This document shows positions 9,810-21,717 of a stretch of 64,000 nucleotides of DNA, in pieces. The stretch lies in NCBI GenBank assembly GCA_036927565.1, contig JAYESD010000004.1, positions 67,578,933 through 67,642,932 on the forward strand, written 5' to 3'. Every line of letters starts with the position of its first letter. Within the stretch, counting starts at the first letter, position 1. Source of the stretch: Tuctoria greenei (lineage: Eukaryota; Streptophyta; Magnoliopsida; Poales; Poaceae). Under the pieces are notes generated by a model. That model did no database searches, was not told the origin of the DNA, and saw nothing but the letters and a program-made list of their open reading frames with translations. Both the position numbers and the translations under genes were made by a program.

Positions 9810-11737
9810 GAGCAAGTTGATCAATGTGTGCTAGATAGAGAAGAAGCTCCATGTCAAGCGTTGAGAAGAATGGCGTTAAGCGATGTTCGACCACAAGCGC
9901 CACATCCAGATGCGAATGTTGATGATGAGCCACAAGCAGAGATAAATGATCAAGGGGAAGCTTCTACACAAGATCAACATCATGAAGATCAAGGTGACCA
10001 ACAAATCATTAAGGGCAACCACCTAGGGGGAAAAGAAGATGACCATGAAGATTCAAGACCATAAGTGCCACACCCAAGAGTACACCAATGCATCCAAAGA
10101 GATCACCCCGTCGAGAACATAATCGGTGACATCCAAAAGGGAGTAACAACTAGATCTCGAATAGCTAATTTTTGTGAACATTACTTGTTTGTATCCTTTT
10201 TGGAACTGCGCAAGATTAAGGATGCATTGAAAGATCTGGATTAGGTGGTGGCAATGCAAGAAGAATTGAACAACTTCAAACGGAATGAGGTGTGGGAACT
10301 CGTCGAAAGACACAAGTTCAACGTCGTGGACACCAAGTGGGTCTTCCGCAACAAGCAAGACGAACACAAGGTGGTGATAAGGAACAAGGCGCGACTTGTG
10401 GCCAAAGGGTATTCACAAGTCGAAGGTTTAGATTTTGATGAAACCTTTGCTCCTGTAGCTAGGCTTGAATCAATTAGAATATTACTTGCATATGTTACTC
10501 ACCATGATTTCAAGCTCTATCAAATGGATGTGAAAAGCGCCTTCTCAACGGAGCAATCAAGGAGGAGGTGTACGTGGAGCAAACCCCCGGATTCGAGGAT
10601 CAAGAGTTCCCCGACCACATGTTCAAACTGCGTAAGGCTCTCTACGGTCTCAAAATGGTTCCTAGAGCTTGGTATGAGTGCTTTAGAGATTTTTTAATTG
10701 AAAATGGATTTAAGATTGGCAGAGCCGATTATACCTTGTTTACTAAGCACTTCGACAATGATTTGTTCATTTGTCAAATTTATGTTAATGATATTATATT
10801 TGGTTCAACTAACAAATCCTTTTGTGAAGAATTTAGTGAGATCATGGCAAATAGATTCGAGATGTCCATGATGGGAGAATTGAAGTATTTCTTGGGTTTC
10901 CAAATGAGGCAACAAAAGGAAGGGACATTCATAAGCCAAACCAAGTACACTCAAGACATACCCAAGAAGTTTGGAATGGACAAGATGAAGCCTATAAAGA
11001 CTCCCATGGCAACAAATGGACACTTAGATATCAGTGAAGATGGACCAAACGTGCATCAAAAGGTATATCGCTCCATGATTGGATCCCTACTTTACTTATG
11101 TGCATCTAGGCCTGATATTATGTTGAGCGTATGTTTGTGTGCAAGATTTCAAGCAAATCCTAAGGAGTGTCATTTGACAGCCGTAAAAAGAATCTTGCGA
11201 TATTTAGTTCATACACTCAACCTAGGCCTTTGGTATCCTAAAGGTTCCAATTTCAATCTCATTGGATACTCCGATGCAGATTACGCCGGATGCAAAGTAG
11301 ATAGAAAAAGTACCTTCGGTACATGCCAATTTCTAGGTAGATCCCTTGTTTCTTGGTCCTCCAAGAAACAAAACTCCATTTCCTTTATCCACGGCCGAAG
11401 CAGAGTATGTTGCAGCCGGGAGTTGTTGTGCACAACTCCTTTGGATGCGACAAACTCTAAGGGATTACGGTTACAATATGAGTCGTATTCTACTCCTTTG
11501 TGATAAGGAGAGTGCCACTAAAATTGCCCATAATCCCATTGAGCACTCTAGGACCAAACACATAGACATCCGGCATCACTTTTTGAGAGACCACTCAATG
11601 AAAGGAGACATAGCCATTTCCCATGTCAACACCGAAAAACAACTAGCTGATATATTTACCAAGCCACTTGATGAAAAATGTTTTTGTGAGCTCCGAAATG
11701 AACTAAATATCCTTGATGCTCAAAACGTGGCTTGAAA
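9810..11737 (+). pseudogene. Maximus linker, reverse transcriptase and RNase H
   Basis: An acidic, Gln/Asp-rich linker (9828-10064) leads to RT (about 10245-11250). A one-base loss near 10541 shifts the frame after MDVKSAF. The active site reads YVND at 10781-10792, where copia RTs have YVDD, so one metal-binding Asp is Asn. RNase H follows with YSDADYAGC and AEAEYVAA and another shift near 11390; it ends with the typical TKPL motif and a TGA at 11733-11735. The enzyme is non-functional. Confidence 0.9.
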
Positions 11738-12639
11738 AATTGTATACCTATATGGCTTGTTCAAAATTCATTTATTTTGTTATGAAACCATCTCTCTATT
11801 TTCCCTAGAAAACTATTTCAATTACTTGATCTTGGTGAATTATGGTCATATCTTGAATGTCGTATGTTTATTGATCATATTCATCAAGATTATTGTGTGT
11901 TTTTCCCATATTTTTCTTTGTAAGAACCTTCAAATATATATGAATAGGCTAATTATATTTGTTCTTGTGACCACGAACTAGTCTGTGGTTACCCGAACTA
12001 GTCCGCACACTGCAGACTAGTCCGCAGAAGTTTGGTAGTCCGGACTAGTACGATCGACCACTGACTAGTCCGATTTTTTGACTCCATAACTCTAAGAGCG
12101 GCCAAACCCAAATCCCCTTCATCCTCACAATGTCTCTCATGCTCTCTCTCCTCACTCAACCGCCCCCAAAGCAATTTGGCGAGTTCTCCACCATATCTTG
12201 TCGAATCACCGTGGGAAATGATCTTCATCGCAAGGAGATCAAGAACCACAGACTTGCCCGCATTGAAAACACCTTCAACTCCAAGAATCGAAGGATTTTG
12301 GTAAATTTTCTCCCAAACCCTAGAACCTTCGATTTCTCTTGTTTTTGCTCAAATAGCTTAGCTCCTCTAGTCCATACTTGATTCCTTGTTGTAGTTCAAC
12401 TATTCCTAGTCACTTGTGCATAGAGAAACACCATTGCCTTGCTAGTTATGGTTCATACAGCTGAATATCAGACTAGTCTGGTCTCAGTGCATACAAGTCC
12501 GGTACATCGGACTAGTCCGCACCTGAACACCGGACTAGTCCGATTTTTAACTGGACTCAACATTAAATTCCAACTACTCAATGCATCTCCTTGCAATCAA
12601 TTCTCATCCATTGCATCGTATAATCCTCTTGTCAGGACA
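11738..12639 (+). other. Maximus region between pol and the third ORF
   Basis: Non-coding, AT-rich sequence to about 11970, then two clusters of GGACTAGTCC palindromes (about 11977-12070 and 12472-12550) separated by low-complexity leader-like DNA. Short open frames here have no recognisable domain. Confidence 0.6.
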
Positions 12640-13442
12640 ATGTCGACCCCCAATGATGAGATCTCCAATTTTGAGGCCGAGTTGGACCAAGAGTCTTTTC
12701 TTCGGTCCTCGACGGGCCAAAGCAAGAAGAGGCAACACTGTGCCACTGACCCGTCACCCACTCCACCTCAGGTGCGGCGAAAGGACGTGGCCAAGAAGCC
12801 TGCATCAAAAGTAAAGGAAGCAGCTGGCCCTAGCTCAGCAGCTTCTCGCCAAGCTAAGGGCAAAGGGAAAGGGATCGCCACCGGTCCCATTGGCCCCCTC
12901 TAGATGAGTGATCCAAGGCAGGGGACCAGAGACCCCAATGAACAAAGGTTCATTGGCAAAGGGAGCGATGTCGCTTTGAAGCTCAGGGCATTTGACTGCT
13001 ACAGCAGATCCAGAAAGGTAGTAGATGCAAGGTTTTGGAGCAACTTCCACGTGGACTATTATAGTTTCGTGTATCTTACAAGAAGACTCTAGTGGTCTGA
13101 AGCCAATGGATCGATTGGACACACTTTGAAAAGAAGAGCTGCCCTGCCTTTGATAAAGTGATACAGGTTGTGGAGAGGCATGGGCTCAAAGACTTGTTTT
13201 CTTTCAGGTGTAACTGGAATGATGAAGTCATAGCCCAATTCTATGCTACCTGCTATTTTGCTAGTGATGAAGAGGAGAGGGTGACTTGGATGACACATGG
13301 ATCCAAGTACACCATTACTTATGATGAGTTTGCAAGACTGCTTCACCTAGAAGACACTGTCAACAATGAGCTAACTATCCACATCATTGGTGTCTTGGAG
13401 AAGGATAAGAAGACTCAACTTGTACCTCAAGGATCATGTTAA
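12640..13442 (+). pseudogene. Maximus third ORF (env-like position), truncated
   Basis: An ATG at 12640 opens a protein with an acidic start, a basic Lys/Ala/Gly-rich stretch, a TAG at 12901 and then a conserved block with NEQRF, ALKLRAFDCYSR, ARFWSNFH and, after a frameshift near 13110, WMTHG. Proteins of this type lie downstream of pol in grass Maximus/SIRE elements and are often called env-like from position alone. I see no signal peptide or transmembrane segment that would support a real envelope. It is cut at 13442 by the inverted gag. Confidence 0.65.
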
Positions 13443-15172
13443 CATTGGTTAATTTAGCAAGTTTATCCTTGATTATAGCATTTGAGTCACTTAACTTCAA
13501 GCAAGCTTCCTTGCTTGAAGCTAGCTCAAGTTCAAGTGACTTGCTTCGCTCCTTTCCAAGTTCAAGGAGCTTTTGATCTTAAGATACTCCTCCTTTTGAA
13601 GGATGATCATATCTTCTTGTCGATCAACAAGATCCTCCTTACAATAAGTTTATCCATTAAGAATTTCATTCTTGCGGCAATTTTCTTATCAGGGCCAACA
13701 AGCATTTCTTCATTATCACTATTGGCATCACTATCACTAGAGTAAGAATGCGAGGAGGAAGATTTAGATGCTACCTTTCTTTTACCTTCCTTCACCATGA
13801 GGCATGTGTCATAGTCCTTCCTTGCGCCAATGTTGGGGAAGAGGGTCGATTTCTTGGTCGTCTTGTTGATGGCTATGCTAGCCATCTCCTCTTCCTCTTC
13901 GGACGAGGACTCATGATTTGAGTCCCACTCCTTTCCTAGGTGCGCCTGTCCAGCTTGCTTTTTCTTCTTGAATAACTTCTTAGGTTGAGGCTTTGTTTCC
14001 TTGGTCTTCTTCTTGTATTCTTCATATGGGCAATCAACTATAAAGTGGTCATATTCACCACAGTTATAGCATGCCCGCCTCAACTTTGGTCTTGACTTTT
14101 TTTGTATTTTCCTTCACTTGATTTTCCCCCCTTGTTTTCTCTTCATCATTCTTTTGAATTTCTTCATGAAGAGGATCATGTCTTTGTCATCTATGTCGCT
14201 GGTCTCATCATCACTATTATCTTCATCATGAGCCTCTCGAGCTTCTTTTGACAAGGGCTTGCAAGTGTATTTTAAGGTGACCCCTTTATTCTTTGCCGAG
14301 GTGAGGTCGGCAATCTCCTTTACATGTTTTGCTTGCTTCTCGATCATCTCGAAGTTGATGATCTTTCCAAGCAGTTCGCCCAGGGTCATTTTCTTGTACC
14401 CGGGGCCTTCTCTAATCATCGAGCATAGGGTGACATTGCGAGGAATGGCTCTAAGGATGAGCTTTACCACATCATGATCGTTCCACTTTTTACTTCCATA
14501 TGCTCGTACCTTGTACATGTCCTGCGGTGACTCATCTTCTTCTACGGCGAATCTTCCCAATTTGCCTTTGATCATTTTGATATTCCCCTCTCGCACATGA
14601 CGATCGCCTTCATGTGCAGTTTGCAATGTGTCCCATATTTCCTTTGCAATCTCGAGTCCATCCACCTTGGTGAACTCATCCCGACTTAGTGATGATGTGA
14701 TGACTGCTGCAGCTTGAGCATTCCGATGAATTGCTTGCTCTTGGCTTGGTGTGTGCTCTTCATCATCGTCTAGAATATCTATACCTGGGCACACTATATG
14801 CCACAAGCCAGGTTTAAGAGATATTCAGTGCATTTTCATGCTTTGCCTCCACATTGAGTAATCATTGCCATCAAAGTGTGGGGCTTTTCCTCGAGGAGTA
14901 GATAAATAATGGTTATCGTTAGAATTTAGACGATCGTAGTTGAAAGGATATAAGGAGTAGTCAGTGTGACTACTCCCCTTCTTCTTCTTCTCGTCTCCGA
15001 TCTTGATTTTCCCTTTCGAGAGGGCTTTCTTCCTCAGGAGCGCCTTGAGTTCAAGTGTCTCCTCATTGTCATCCTCGAAGTCCTGAATGGCGTCGAGTCT
15101 CCAATTTTGACCCTTCTCCTCTTGAACCTTCTCTTGGTTGAGGCTCTTGTGCACATCCTTCATATCCGACAT
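13443..15172 (-). pseudogene. gag: Maximus gag, broken
   Basis: The start ATG is at 15172. One - strand frame runs through a Lys-rich N-terminus, a capsid region of the copia gag (UBN2-like) type (about 14800-14250), an acidic Asp-rich stretch and a zinc knuckle CYNCGEYDHFIVDC (about 14075-14030). A Glu-rich segment and the coiled-coil C-terminus follow. In-frame TGA codons occur at 14825 and 14114, and a one-base shift near 13640. The sequence stops at 13443 in mid-domain at the junction with the + strand copy. Confidence 0.85.
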
Positions 15173-15211
15173 TTTCTCTTCGAGCGATTAGTCTCCTCTT
15201 GAAGAGTCCTT

Positions 15212-15222
15212 CTCTGATACCA
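15212..15222 (-). other. Maximus primer-binding site
   Basis: On the - strand this reads TGGTATCAGAG, complementary to initiator tRNA-Met, with a short spacer from the LTR end at 15229. Confidence 0.85.
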
Positions 15223-15228
15223 ATTGAA

Positions 15229-16083
15229 TGTGGCCTAGAGTGGGGTGAATAGGACTTTTTGAATTTTAGTCGAAACATGCAACACTTAGCAACTTGATCA
15301 AATACCAAGAAATCAGACTAGTCCGGTAGAGTGCGGACTAGTTTGGTGCGTTCGTACTAGATTGATCTAGTTAGATCAATGATCTCAATACCAGCACAGT
15401 ACACAGCGGAATATAGTATGTAACATGAAGGTATTGAGTCAATGAAATTAAATATAGCACAAACTAACTTTGGTTTTAATGTTTTAACATAAGATATGAA
15501 AGATTAAGTAAACCCTAGAATGTGATATGAAAAACTAAGAACAAGACTGACACAAGAGTTTATTCCGTGGTTCGGTTCCCACACAGGCAACCTACATCCA
15601 CGTTGAGGAGCCCACGAAAGGACTGGGACTTCTCCAACCCTACACTCGTTGAATCACCACGGAGGCCGATTCTCTTCCACTAAACACAAAGGGTAATTCA
15701 CCAAGTTCAAGGGGCCTTCTCACAAGTTGAGGGCTCCCCGAGATTACAAATCAAATACCGCCAAGAACACACTCGTAAGATCCACAACAAAACAACAGGA
15801 GTGTGTTAGAGAATCAAACCCAAGAGCTCAAGAAGTGAGAATCGTGTCTCTCCTTTGATCCAAAGTTAATCCTCAAGGATTTGATCTTTCTTGTGATGGA
15901 TTGTGTGGAGAGATGTGTTTTTTAGGCTCTTGGAGGGTGTGACGGTGTTGGGAGTCGCGAGTATTGAAAGTATGGCCGTGCACATCTATTTATATGGAGG
16001 TTTGCAAAGGTTACCATTAGGGTTTTGAGAGTTCGGACTAGTCCGTGGTGTAGTCCGGACTAGTCTGGTGTGCGGCGTGTAGG
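15229..16083 (-). repeat. Maximus LTR, 3' part (left of Athila A)
   Basis: It runs from the TG at 15229 to the GTAGG target site at 16079-16083. It contains palindrome copies near 15315-15350 and 16030-16075. With 21718-22408 it makes an LTR of about 1.55 kb. Confidence 0.8.
15986..15995 (-). promoter_or_regulatory. Probable TATA box of the Maximus LTR
   Basis: On the - strand it reads ATATAAATAG. Palindromes lie 40-90 bp upstream (16030-16075), and more lie beyond the Athila A insertion. Confidence 0.55.
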
Positions 16084-17310
16084 TGTTGGTATTTCTTAAC
16101 ACCACATAGTTATTCGCAAGCACACATAAATACCGTTGTAGCACTTCCCCTTAAGGAGTATTCCTAAGGGTATTGAATCCAAAGAACATGTGTGCTAATC
16201 TTTCGAACTAGCTCACCCAAGGACAAAAAGTTGTTTGGTAGGCAAGGAACAGAGAGGAATTCAAAGTATTAATCCTAGTTCAAGGTAGTTTGCAGTAGAT
16301 GCTTGCTTCGGGCACGAGCTTAATCCTAGCAATACTAGGACGACTCCCGCCAAGAGCCTATGGCATAGCCGAACGTGGAGGATTAAGAAGGACAGATAGG
16401 GCTGTCACCACCTACTGCCTAACTCTTCAATTTGTGGGTCTACAAGATATCCACTGATGATTTGTAACCTAAGCACCACGCTTACGTTCTAAATCACTAC
16501 TCTAGTGGTTTCGAACACAAAGCTACAACTAGAATCTCTAATGAATTAAAGCAGTGAACCCACAAGTAACTACTTGTGCAAACTACTGAGAATAAAAGAT
16601 CAAACTTGTATTGAATTCACAAAATCTTACTTGATTGAGTAAAACCTTTGTAGGGGTACAAGTGTAGAAGAGGGACTTGACAAGCCCAAGCCTCCTTCTC
16701 CTAGACTCTTCACCACACTCTCCTTCTACTTTGGTAGCCTCTAGGACTAATCTAAACCTTTGGAGTGTAGCAGTATTCTCAACTTTTGGTGTGTGTGAGA
16801 AGTGAGGTGAGGGGGTCTATTTATAGGTTGAGAAGGGTTGGTTCCCACCACAATTAACGCGTGAATCAGTCACCATTGACTCTAGGGAGCCGGGAGGAGC
16901 CAACACGTGTCGTTTGACCGATTTTTGCGCCAGGAAGAGGTCGGCGAACCCCTGGTTCGGCCGACCTGGTCAAGGCTCCCCTTGGGGAGTGCTTCCTCCA
17001 AGTGGCTTCCAGGTGGGCCCCCTTGATATATATGGGTGCAACACCGTTGGATCTCCTCATATTCTTCTGTTTGTGGGCCATTTGATCCATGTGTTTCCAC
17101 GTGTCATCGCCTAATTCGTTGAAATCCATTTTCATGGATTCATCCTTGCATGTTTTCATATATTCGATAATAATTCACCTGCATACAAATAAACACCAAC
17201 ACTTGTGGAATTGGCTTAGTGTATAACCCTACCACTATATTTTTTGTTTCTTTTATGCACATTATGAGGTGAATTGACGGTCAAAATGTGGTACTTCAGG
17301 ACCGTCAACA
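16084..17310 (-). repeat. Athila A 3' LTR, complete (1227 bp)
   Basis: It starts TGTTGGTATT and ends CCGTCAACA in + view. TATA-like CTATTTATAG is at 16817-16826 (- strand use). A slightly imperfect U3 hairpin, GGTCGGCGAACC / GGTTCGGCCGACC, is at 16939-16966. Unlike B and C, its end carries no embedded primer-binding site. Confidence 0.9.
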
Positions 17311-19276
17311 AACTCCCCCACACTTAGTCCTTTGCTCGTCCTCGAGTGAAGGCAAGAAGAACTAGAGTGTTGTCATGAATTTGCTATAAGGTAGAAAATA
17401 AGGATACTAGATATTTCAACTTATACCTGAATTCATGGATCCCCTTTGTGTATGTGGCTACCACATCAATCTTGGGTGTTTGAAAAGTGGAACGGTTAGA
17501 ATGAAGTTCCCTTGGATCATTCTCTGCTGAAATGATTTGGCAATTGCTATATTTGAAAGTCATAGGAACTTTTGCCCTTTCCTTCTCGATTGGAATCTCT
17601 CAAATCTCTCAAAGTGTTTGAGTCCTCACCATGGCATGTTTTGCCAATTCTTGTCCCTATACTAAAAGTGGCTATATCTGGAGCTTGGTAGGGATGAATG
17701 TGGCACACATTTGCAATTCATATGTTACCAAGTCAAAAACTTGATCCTATGAGAGACTTATGCAATGAACAAAGTGAAGGGAAAATTCTTGTGCACATGA
17801 ATGGAATGGAGAGGCGAGGTGATAACTCCCGTGAATTTGCTCTCTCTTAAGGATGAAACATGGCTACTCTTTTTTTTAGCACTCTTACTCTTTTTTCAAG
17901 AGTGGATGATTTTTCTTTTTCTTGTAGCCATGTCTTCTACTCCTTTTTATTTTTAGATAGGCTTTCATTTGTATTGTATGGAGTTTCTTTTTGGTGGATG
18001 GGTGATCGATGGATGCAAACTCTCAATGTGAGAATTTTTGCATGAATGGAGTGAACAAGAGTTTTCAATTCAAAAAGCTCATGCATGTCACTCAATTGGG
18101 TCACGAGTTTGACAAAGTTCAATGAAAAGCAAAGTGGCATATGCTTGTGGTAATCAATTAATATATCATATGACCTTGGTGGGTATATAAATTTCCAATG
18201 AGATTTTTAGGCAAAGTTCAAGACTTCAAATAGTTACAAATGTCAAAATCAATTTCAAGCAAAAGGATGATTTCTAAAGAACTCATTTACCATATCACAC
18301 TAGTCAAATACCTAGACGATGTATTTTTCCTATTGAATTATGGGAATCATAAACAAGGTAATGAACAGAAATATAAAGTATTCAAATTTTCAGCTTAAGC
18401 AAATCCTTGACTACCAAATTTTATTTCAATTTGTTGAGTTGATTCATTTTAGACATGCAATGAAAAATATGAAATCAACTCAAACAGCAGGGTAGCGCAT
18501 AAAAGTGGGGATAGGAAATCCAAACCGATTTTCTAGAGCAAAACAGAGTTGTACGGAGCAGAGAACAGGTCGGCCGACCTCCTGTTGGCTCTTCTGTGGC
18601 TCTGTTTTGTCGGGTCGTTTTGCTCATTCGGTCGCGATATGTTTTGATATGCAACGTTAAATTTTCACGTCGGGATTTCATGACTTGGGGACATGTTTCC
18701 CCCACACTTGTTTCTTGAATTCTTTATTCAACAAAATAAACTAATGGGGGAACTTTACCGGTGTTAGATGAACCGGTAAGTTCACTTTATTGAAATCAAA
18801 ATATGGGGATGCTTACATTATTTAATATAGATTTAGAGAACAAATGTTTTTTTAAAAAATAAAATCCTAAGTAGTAAGCATCCTATGCTGTCGGGCGAGG
18901 GAAGTTTTGTCGTTGGCCGGCGTAATGTCCCCGCTCAGGTTGAAGGTTGAGCTGGAGGAGGCATGAGGCACAATCTTCTTGTCTGCAATGATGAGGATGG
19001 GAGGAAGATACTGATTCAATGAGGTGTATAACTTTCCTATCTGTTTCCGTCCTTTAAATAGGCGGGGAACAACGCGTTTCACCAAGTATTTTGTGCAGGA
19101 TATCGAGGAGGATCAACACAAGAAAATAGAACGTGAACGGCGCGAAGGGAGAGTCGGCCGACCCTAGGGTTCGGTCGACCCCCTTCTGGCTCCGTTTGGG
19201 CCACATTTTCTCGGGTCGATTAAATGGGCCTCATAGATGAAGAATTGGATGGGCCCATTAGTTGGACGTGGAGAAT
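17311..19276 (-). other. Athila A polypurine tract and 3' non-coding region
   Basis: The PPT (on the - strand, TAAGTGTGGGGGAGTT) touches the LTR at 17311. The rest is AT-rich sequence related to Athila B 24954-26250 and C 44876-46260, including a T-rich run near 17860-17950. The ORF at 18867-19085 (-) shows no family signature. GTCGGCCGACC-type palindromes occur near 18571 and 19153. Confidence 0.6.
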
Positions 19277-20559
19277 TTAAACAGAATTGAAAGAAATGGC
19301 ATGGAAATCGATTAGATTTACCACGTCAAATTCTTTTTCTGTATCCTTTTGGGAATCGAGAAATAATTTGAGTCGGTGCCCATTCACTTTGAATAGTTGA
19401 CCGTCATCACCTTGGAGTGTGATTGCTCCATGGGATGAAGTCTCTACTACAGTGAAGGGTCCTTCCCATTTACTTCTAAGCTTCCCATGTACAAAGAGTT
19501 TAACCCTAGAGTTAAAGAGTAAAACTTTATCTCCAGGTTTGAACTCTTTCGGCATAATTCTCTTATCGTGCCATCATTTGGTTCTCTCTTTATAAATTCT
19601 AGCACTGTGCTACGCCTTATCTCTCCATTCCTCCAACTCAGAGATTTGCTTCAATCGGTGATTTCCAGCTTCGTTAAGATTCATGTTCCACCGCTTGATG
19701 GCCCAATATGCTCTATGTTCCAATTCTACAGGAAGATGGCAAGTCTTCCCATAGACAAGTTGGAAAGAAGACATACCGATAGGTGTCTTGTAGGCAGTAC
19801 GATATGCCCACAATTCATCGGGTAGCTTTTGCTTCCATCCCGTTCCCATTTCCAAGATAGTCTTTTTCAGAATATTCTTAATTTGCTTATTAGATGTTTC
19901 TGCTTAACTACTTGTCTGTGGGTGGTATGGGGTAGCAATGTTATGCTGGACTCCAAGTTCCCATAAAAAGTTCCGGAAGGTCTTATCTATGAAATGAGAC
20001 CCTCCATCACTTATGACCATACGGGGAGTTCCAAGGCGTGGGAAAATGATCTCATGGAACATTTTCCTTGCTTGCTTGGAATCAGCATTTTTGCATGGTA
20101 ATGCTTCTACCCATTTTGACACATAATCGACAGCAACCAGAATATACTCGCAATCATAAGACCTAGGAAAAGGTCCCATGAAATCAATACCACATACATC
20201 AAATAATTCCACTTGGAGACTGTATGTTAGGGGCATCGCATCGCGAGTAGAGATTCCTCCATGCTTCTGGCATTTCCAACATCTGCGAATGAATTCCTTG
20301 GTATCCTCATACATTGAAGGCCAATAGAATCCACTCTGCCAGATATTTGCCTGAGTACGGTAAATACCGTAATGACCACCATAGGGGCCAGCATGGCATT
20401 TCTCTATAATTTTGGTGCCTTCGATTGATTGGACGCACCTTCTAAGAAGGTCATCGACACATACTCGATAGAGGTAAGGGTCATCCCAAAGATGTCTACG
20501 ACTCTCATAAATGAGTTTCTTTTTGTTCTCCCCTGGTGGTACGTATCCCGTGACCATAA
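19277..20559 (-). pseudogene. Athila integrase, 5' end lost
   Basis: A - strand integrase with the zinc-binding region (H-X-H near GGHYG, CWKCQ), GIDFMGPF with the first catalytic Asp, and ISDGGSHF with the second. A TAA at 19904 lies just before the catalytic Glu (SS*AE). The frame changes near 19600. The C-terminal part (19555-19277) has the FKPGDKVLLFNSR and WEGPF motifs typical of Athila. The N-terminal boundary at 20560 is a fusion with LTR sequence, so RT and RNase H are missing. Confidence 0.85.
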
Positions 20560-21712
20560 AGTATTCCCAAGGGTATCGAATCCAAAGAACGTGTGTGCTA
20601 ATCTTTCGAACTAGCTCACCCAAGGACACAAAGTTGTTTGGCAGGCAAGGAACAGAGAGGAATTCTAAGTATTAATCCTAATTCAAGGTAGTTTGCAGTA
20701 GATGCTTGCTTCGGGCACATGATTACTCCTAGCAATACTAGGACGACACCCGCCAAGAGCATATGGCATAGCCGAACGTGGAGGATTACGAAGGACAGAT
20801 AGGGCTGTCACCACCTACTGCCTACCTCTTCAATCTGTGGGTCTACGAGATATCTACTGATGATTTGTAACCCAAGCACCACGCTTACGTTCTAAATCAC
20901 TACTCTAGTTGTTTCGAACACAAAGCTACAACTAGATCCTCTAATGAATTAAAGCAGTGAACCCACAAGTAACTACTTGTGCAAACTACTAAGAATAAAA
21001 GATCAAACTTGTATTGAATTCACAAAAGCTTACTTTATTGAGTAAAACCTTTGTAGGGGTACAAGTGTAGAAGAGGGACTTGACAAGCCCAAGCCTCCTT
21101 CTCCTAGAATCTTCACCACACTCTCCTTCTACTTTGGTAGCCTCTAGGACTAATCTAAACCTTTGGAGTGTAGCACTATTCTCAACTTTTGGTGTGTGTG
21201 AGAAGTGAGGTGAGGGGGTCTATTTATAGGTGGAGAACGGTCAGTTCCCACCACAATTAACGCGCGAATCAGTCACCATTGACTCCAGGGAGCCGGGAGG
21301 AGCCAACACATGTCGTTTGACCGAGTTTGGCGCCACGAAGAGGTCGACCGAACCCCTGGTTCAGACGACCTGGTCAAGGCTCCCCTCGGGGAGTGCTTCC
21401 TCCAGGTGGCTTCTAGGTGGGCCCCCTTGATATATATGGGTGCAACACCATTGGATCTCCTCGTATTCTTCTGTTTGTGGGCCATTTGATCCATGTGTTG
21501 TCACGTGTCATCGCCTGATTTGTTGAAATCCATTTTCATGGATTCATCCCTGCATGTTTTGGTATTTTGGGTAATAATTCACCTGCATACAAATAAACAC
21601 CAACACTTGTGGAATTGGGTTAGTGTATAACCCTACCACTATGTTTTGTGTTTCTTTTATGCACATTATGTGGTGAATTGAGTCAAACTGAGGTACTTAA
21701 GGACCGTCAACA
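20560..21712 (-). repeat. Athila A 5' LTR, lacking its last 73 bp
   Basis: It matches 16157-17310 base for base apart from scattered substitutions. The missing end, equivalent to 16084-16156, would be next to the PBS. A TATA-like CTATTTATA is at 21220-21228 and a decayed U3 hairpin at 21342-21370. Confidence 0.9.
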
Positions 21713-21717
21713 GTAGG

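Larger units (their letters stand above)
7526..13442 (+). mobile_element. Maximus/SIRE Ty1/copia element, + strand, both ends missing
   Basis: The order gag, PR, IN, RT, RNase H (IN before RT) defines Ty1/copia. The motifs and a third ORF after pol point to the Maximus/SIRE lineage. The copy starts inside gag near 7526, directly after truncated Tekay LTR, and stops inside the third ORF at 13442, where an opposite-strand Maximus gag begins. No LTR of this copy is present. Frameshifts and stops occur in every domain. Confidence 0.85.
16084..21712 (-). mobile_element. Athila A (Ty3/gypsy), internally deleted, TSD GTAGG
   Basis: Both ends are flanked by GTAGG (16079-16083 and 21713-21717), and the Maximus LTR continues on both sides. 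The element has LTRs TGTTGACGGTCC...AAATACCAACA (- strand). It lost 73 bp of the 5' LTR end, the PBS, gag, PR, RT and RNase H; the LTR is fused directly to integrase at about 20560. No ORF2 is visible between integrase and the PPT. By eye the LTRs differ by roughly 3-5 %. Confidence 0.9.

Noticed and set aside
12640..13442. True viral envelope gene in Maximus
   Set aside because: The position is env-like, but I see no signal peptide, cleavage site or transmembrane helix. Kept as an ORF of unknown function.
21273..21494. Related small - strand ORFs in every Athila U3 (16866-17159, 21273-21494, 24530-24733, 31517-31881, 44566-44754, 51104-51477)
   Set aside because: They look alike because the LTRs are homologous. 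Frames and ends differ between copies, and there is no start or codon conservation to support a protein.
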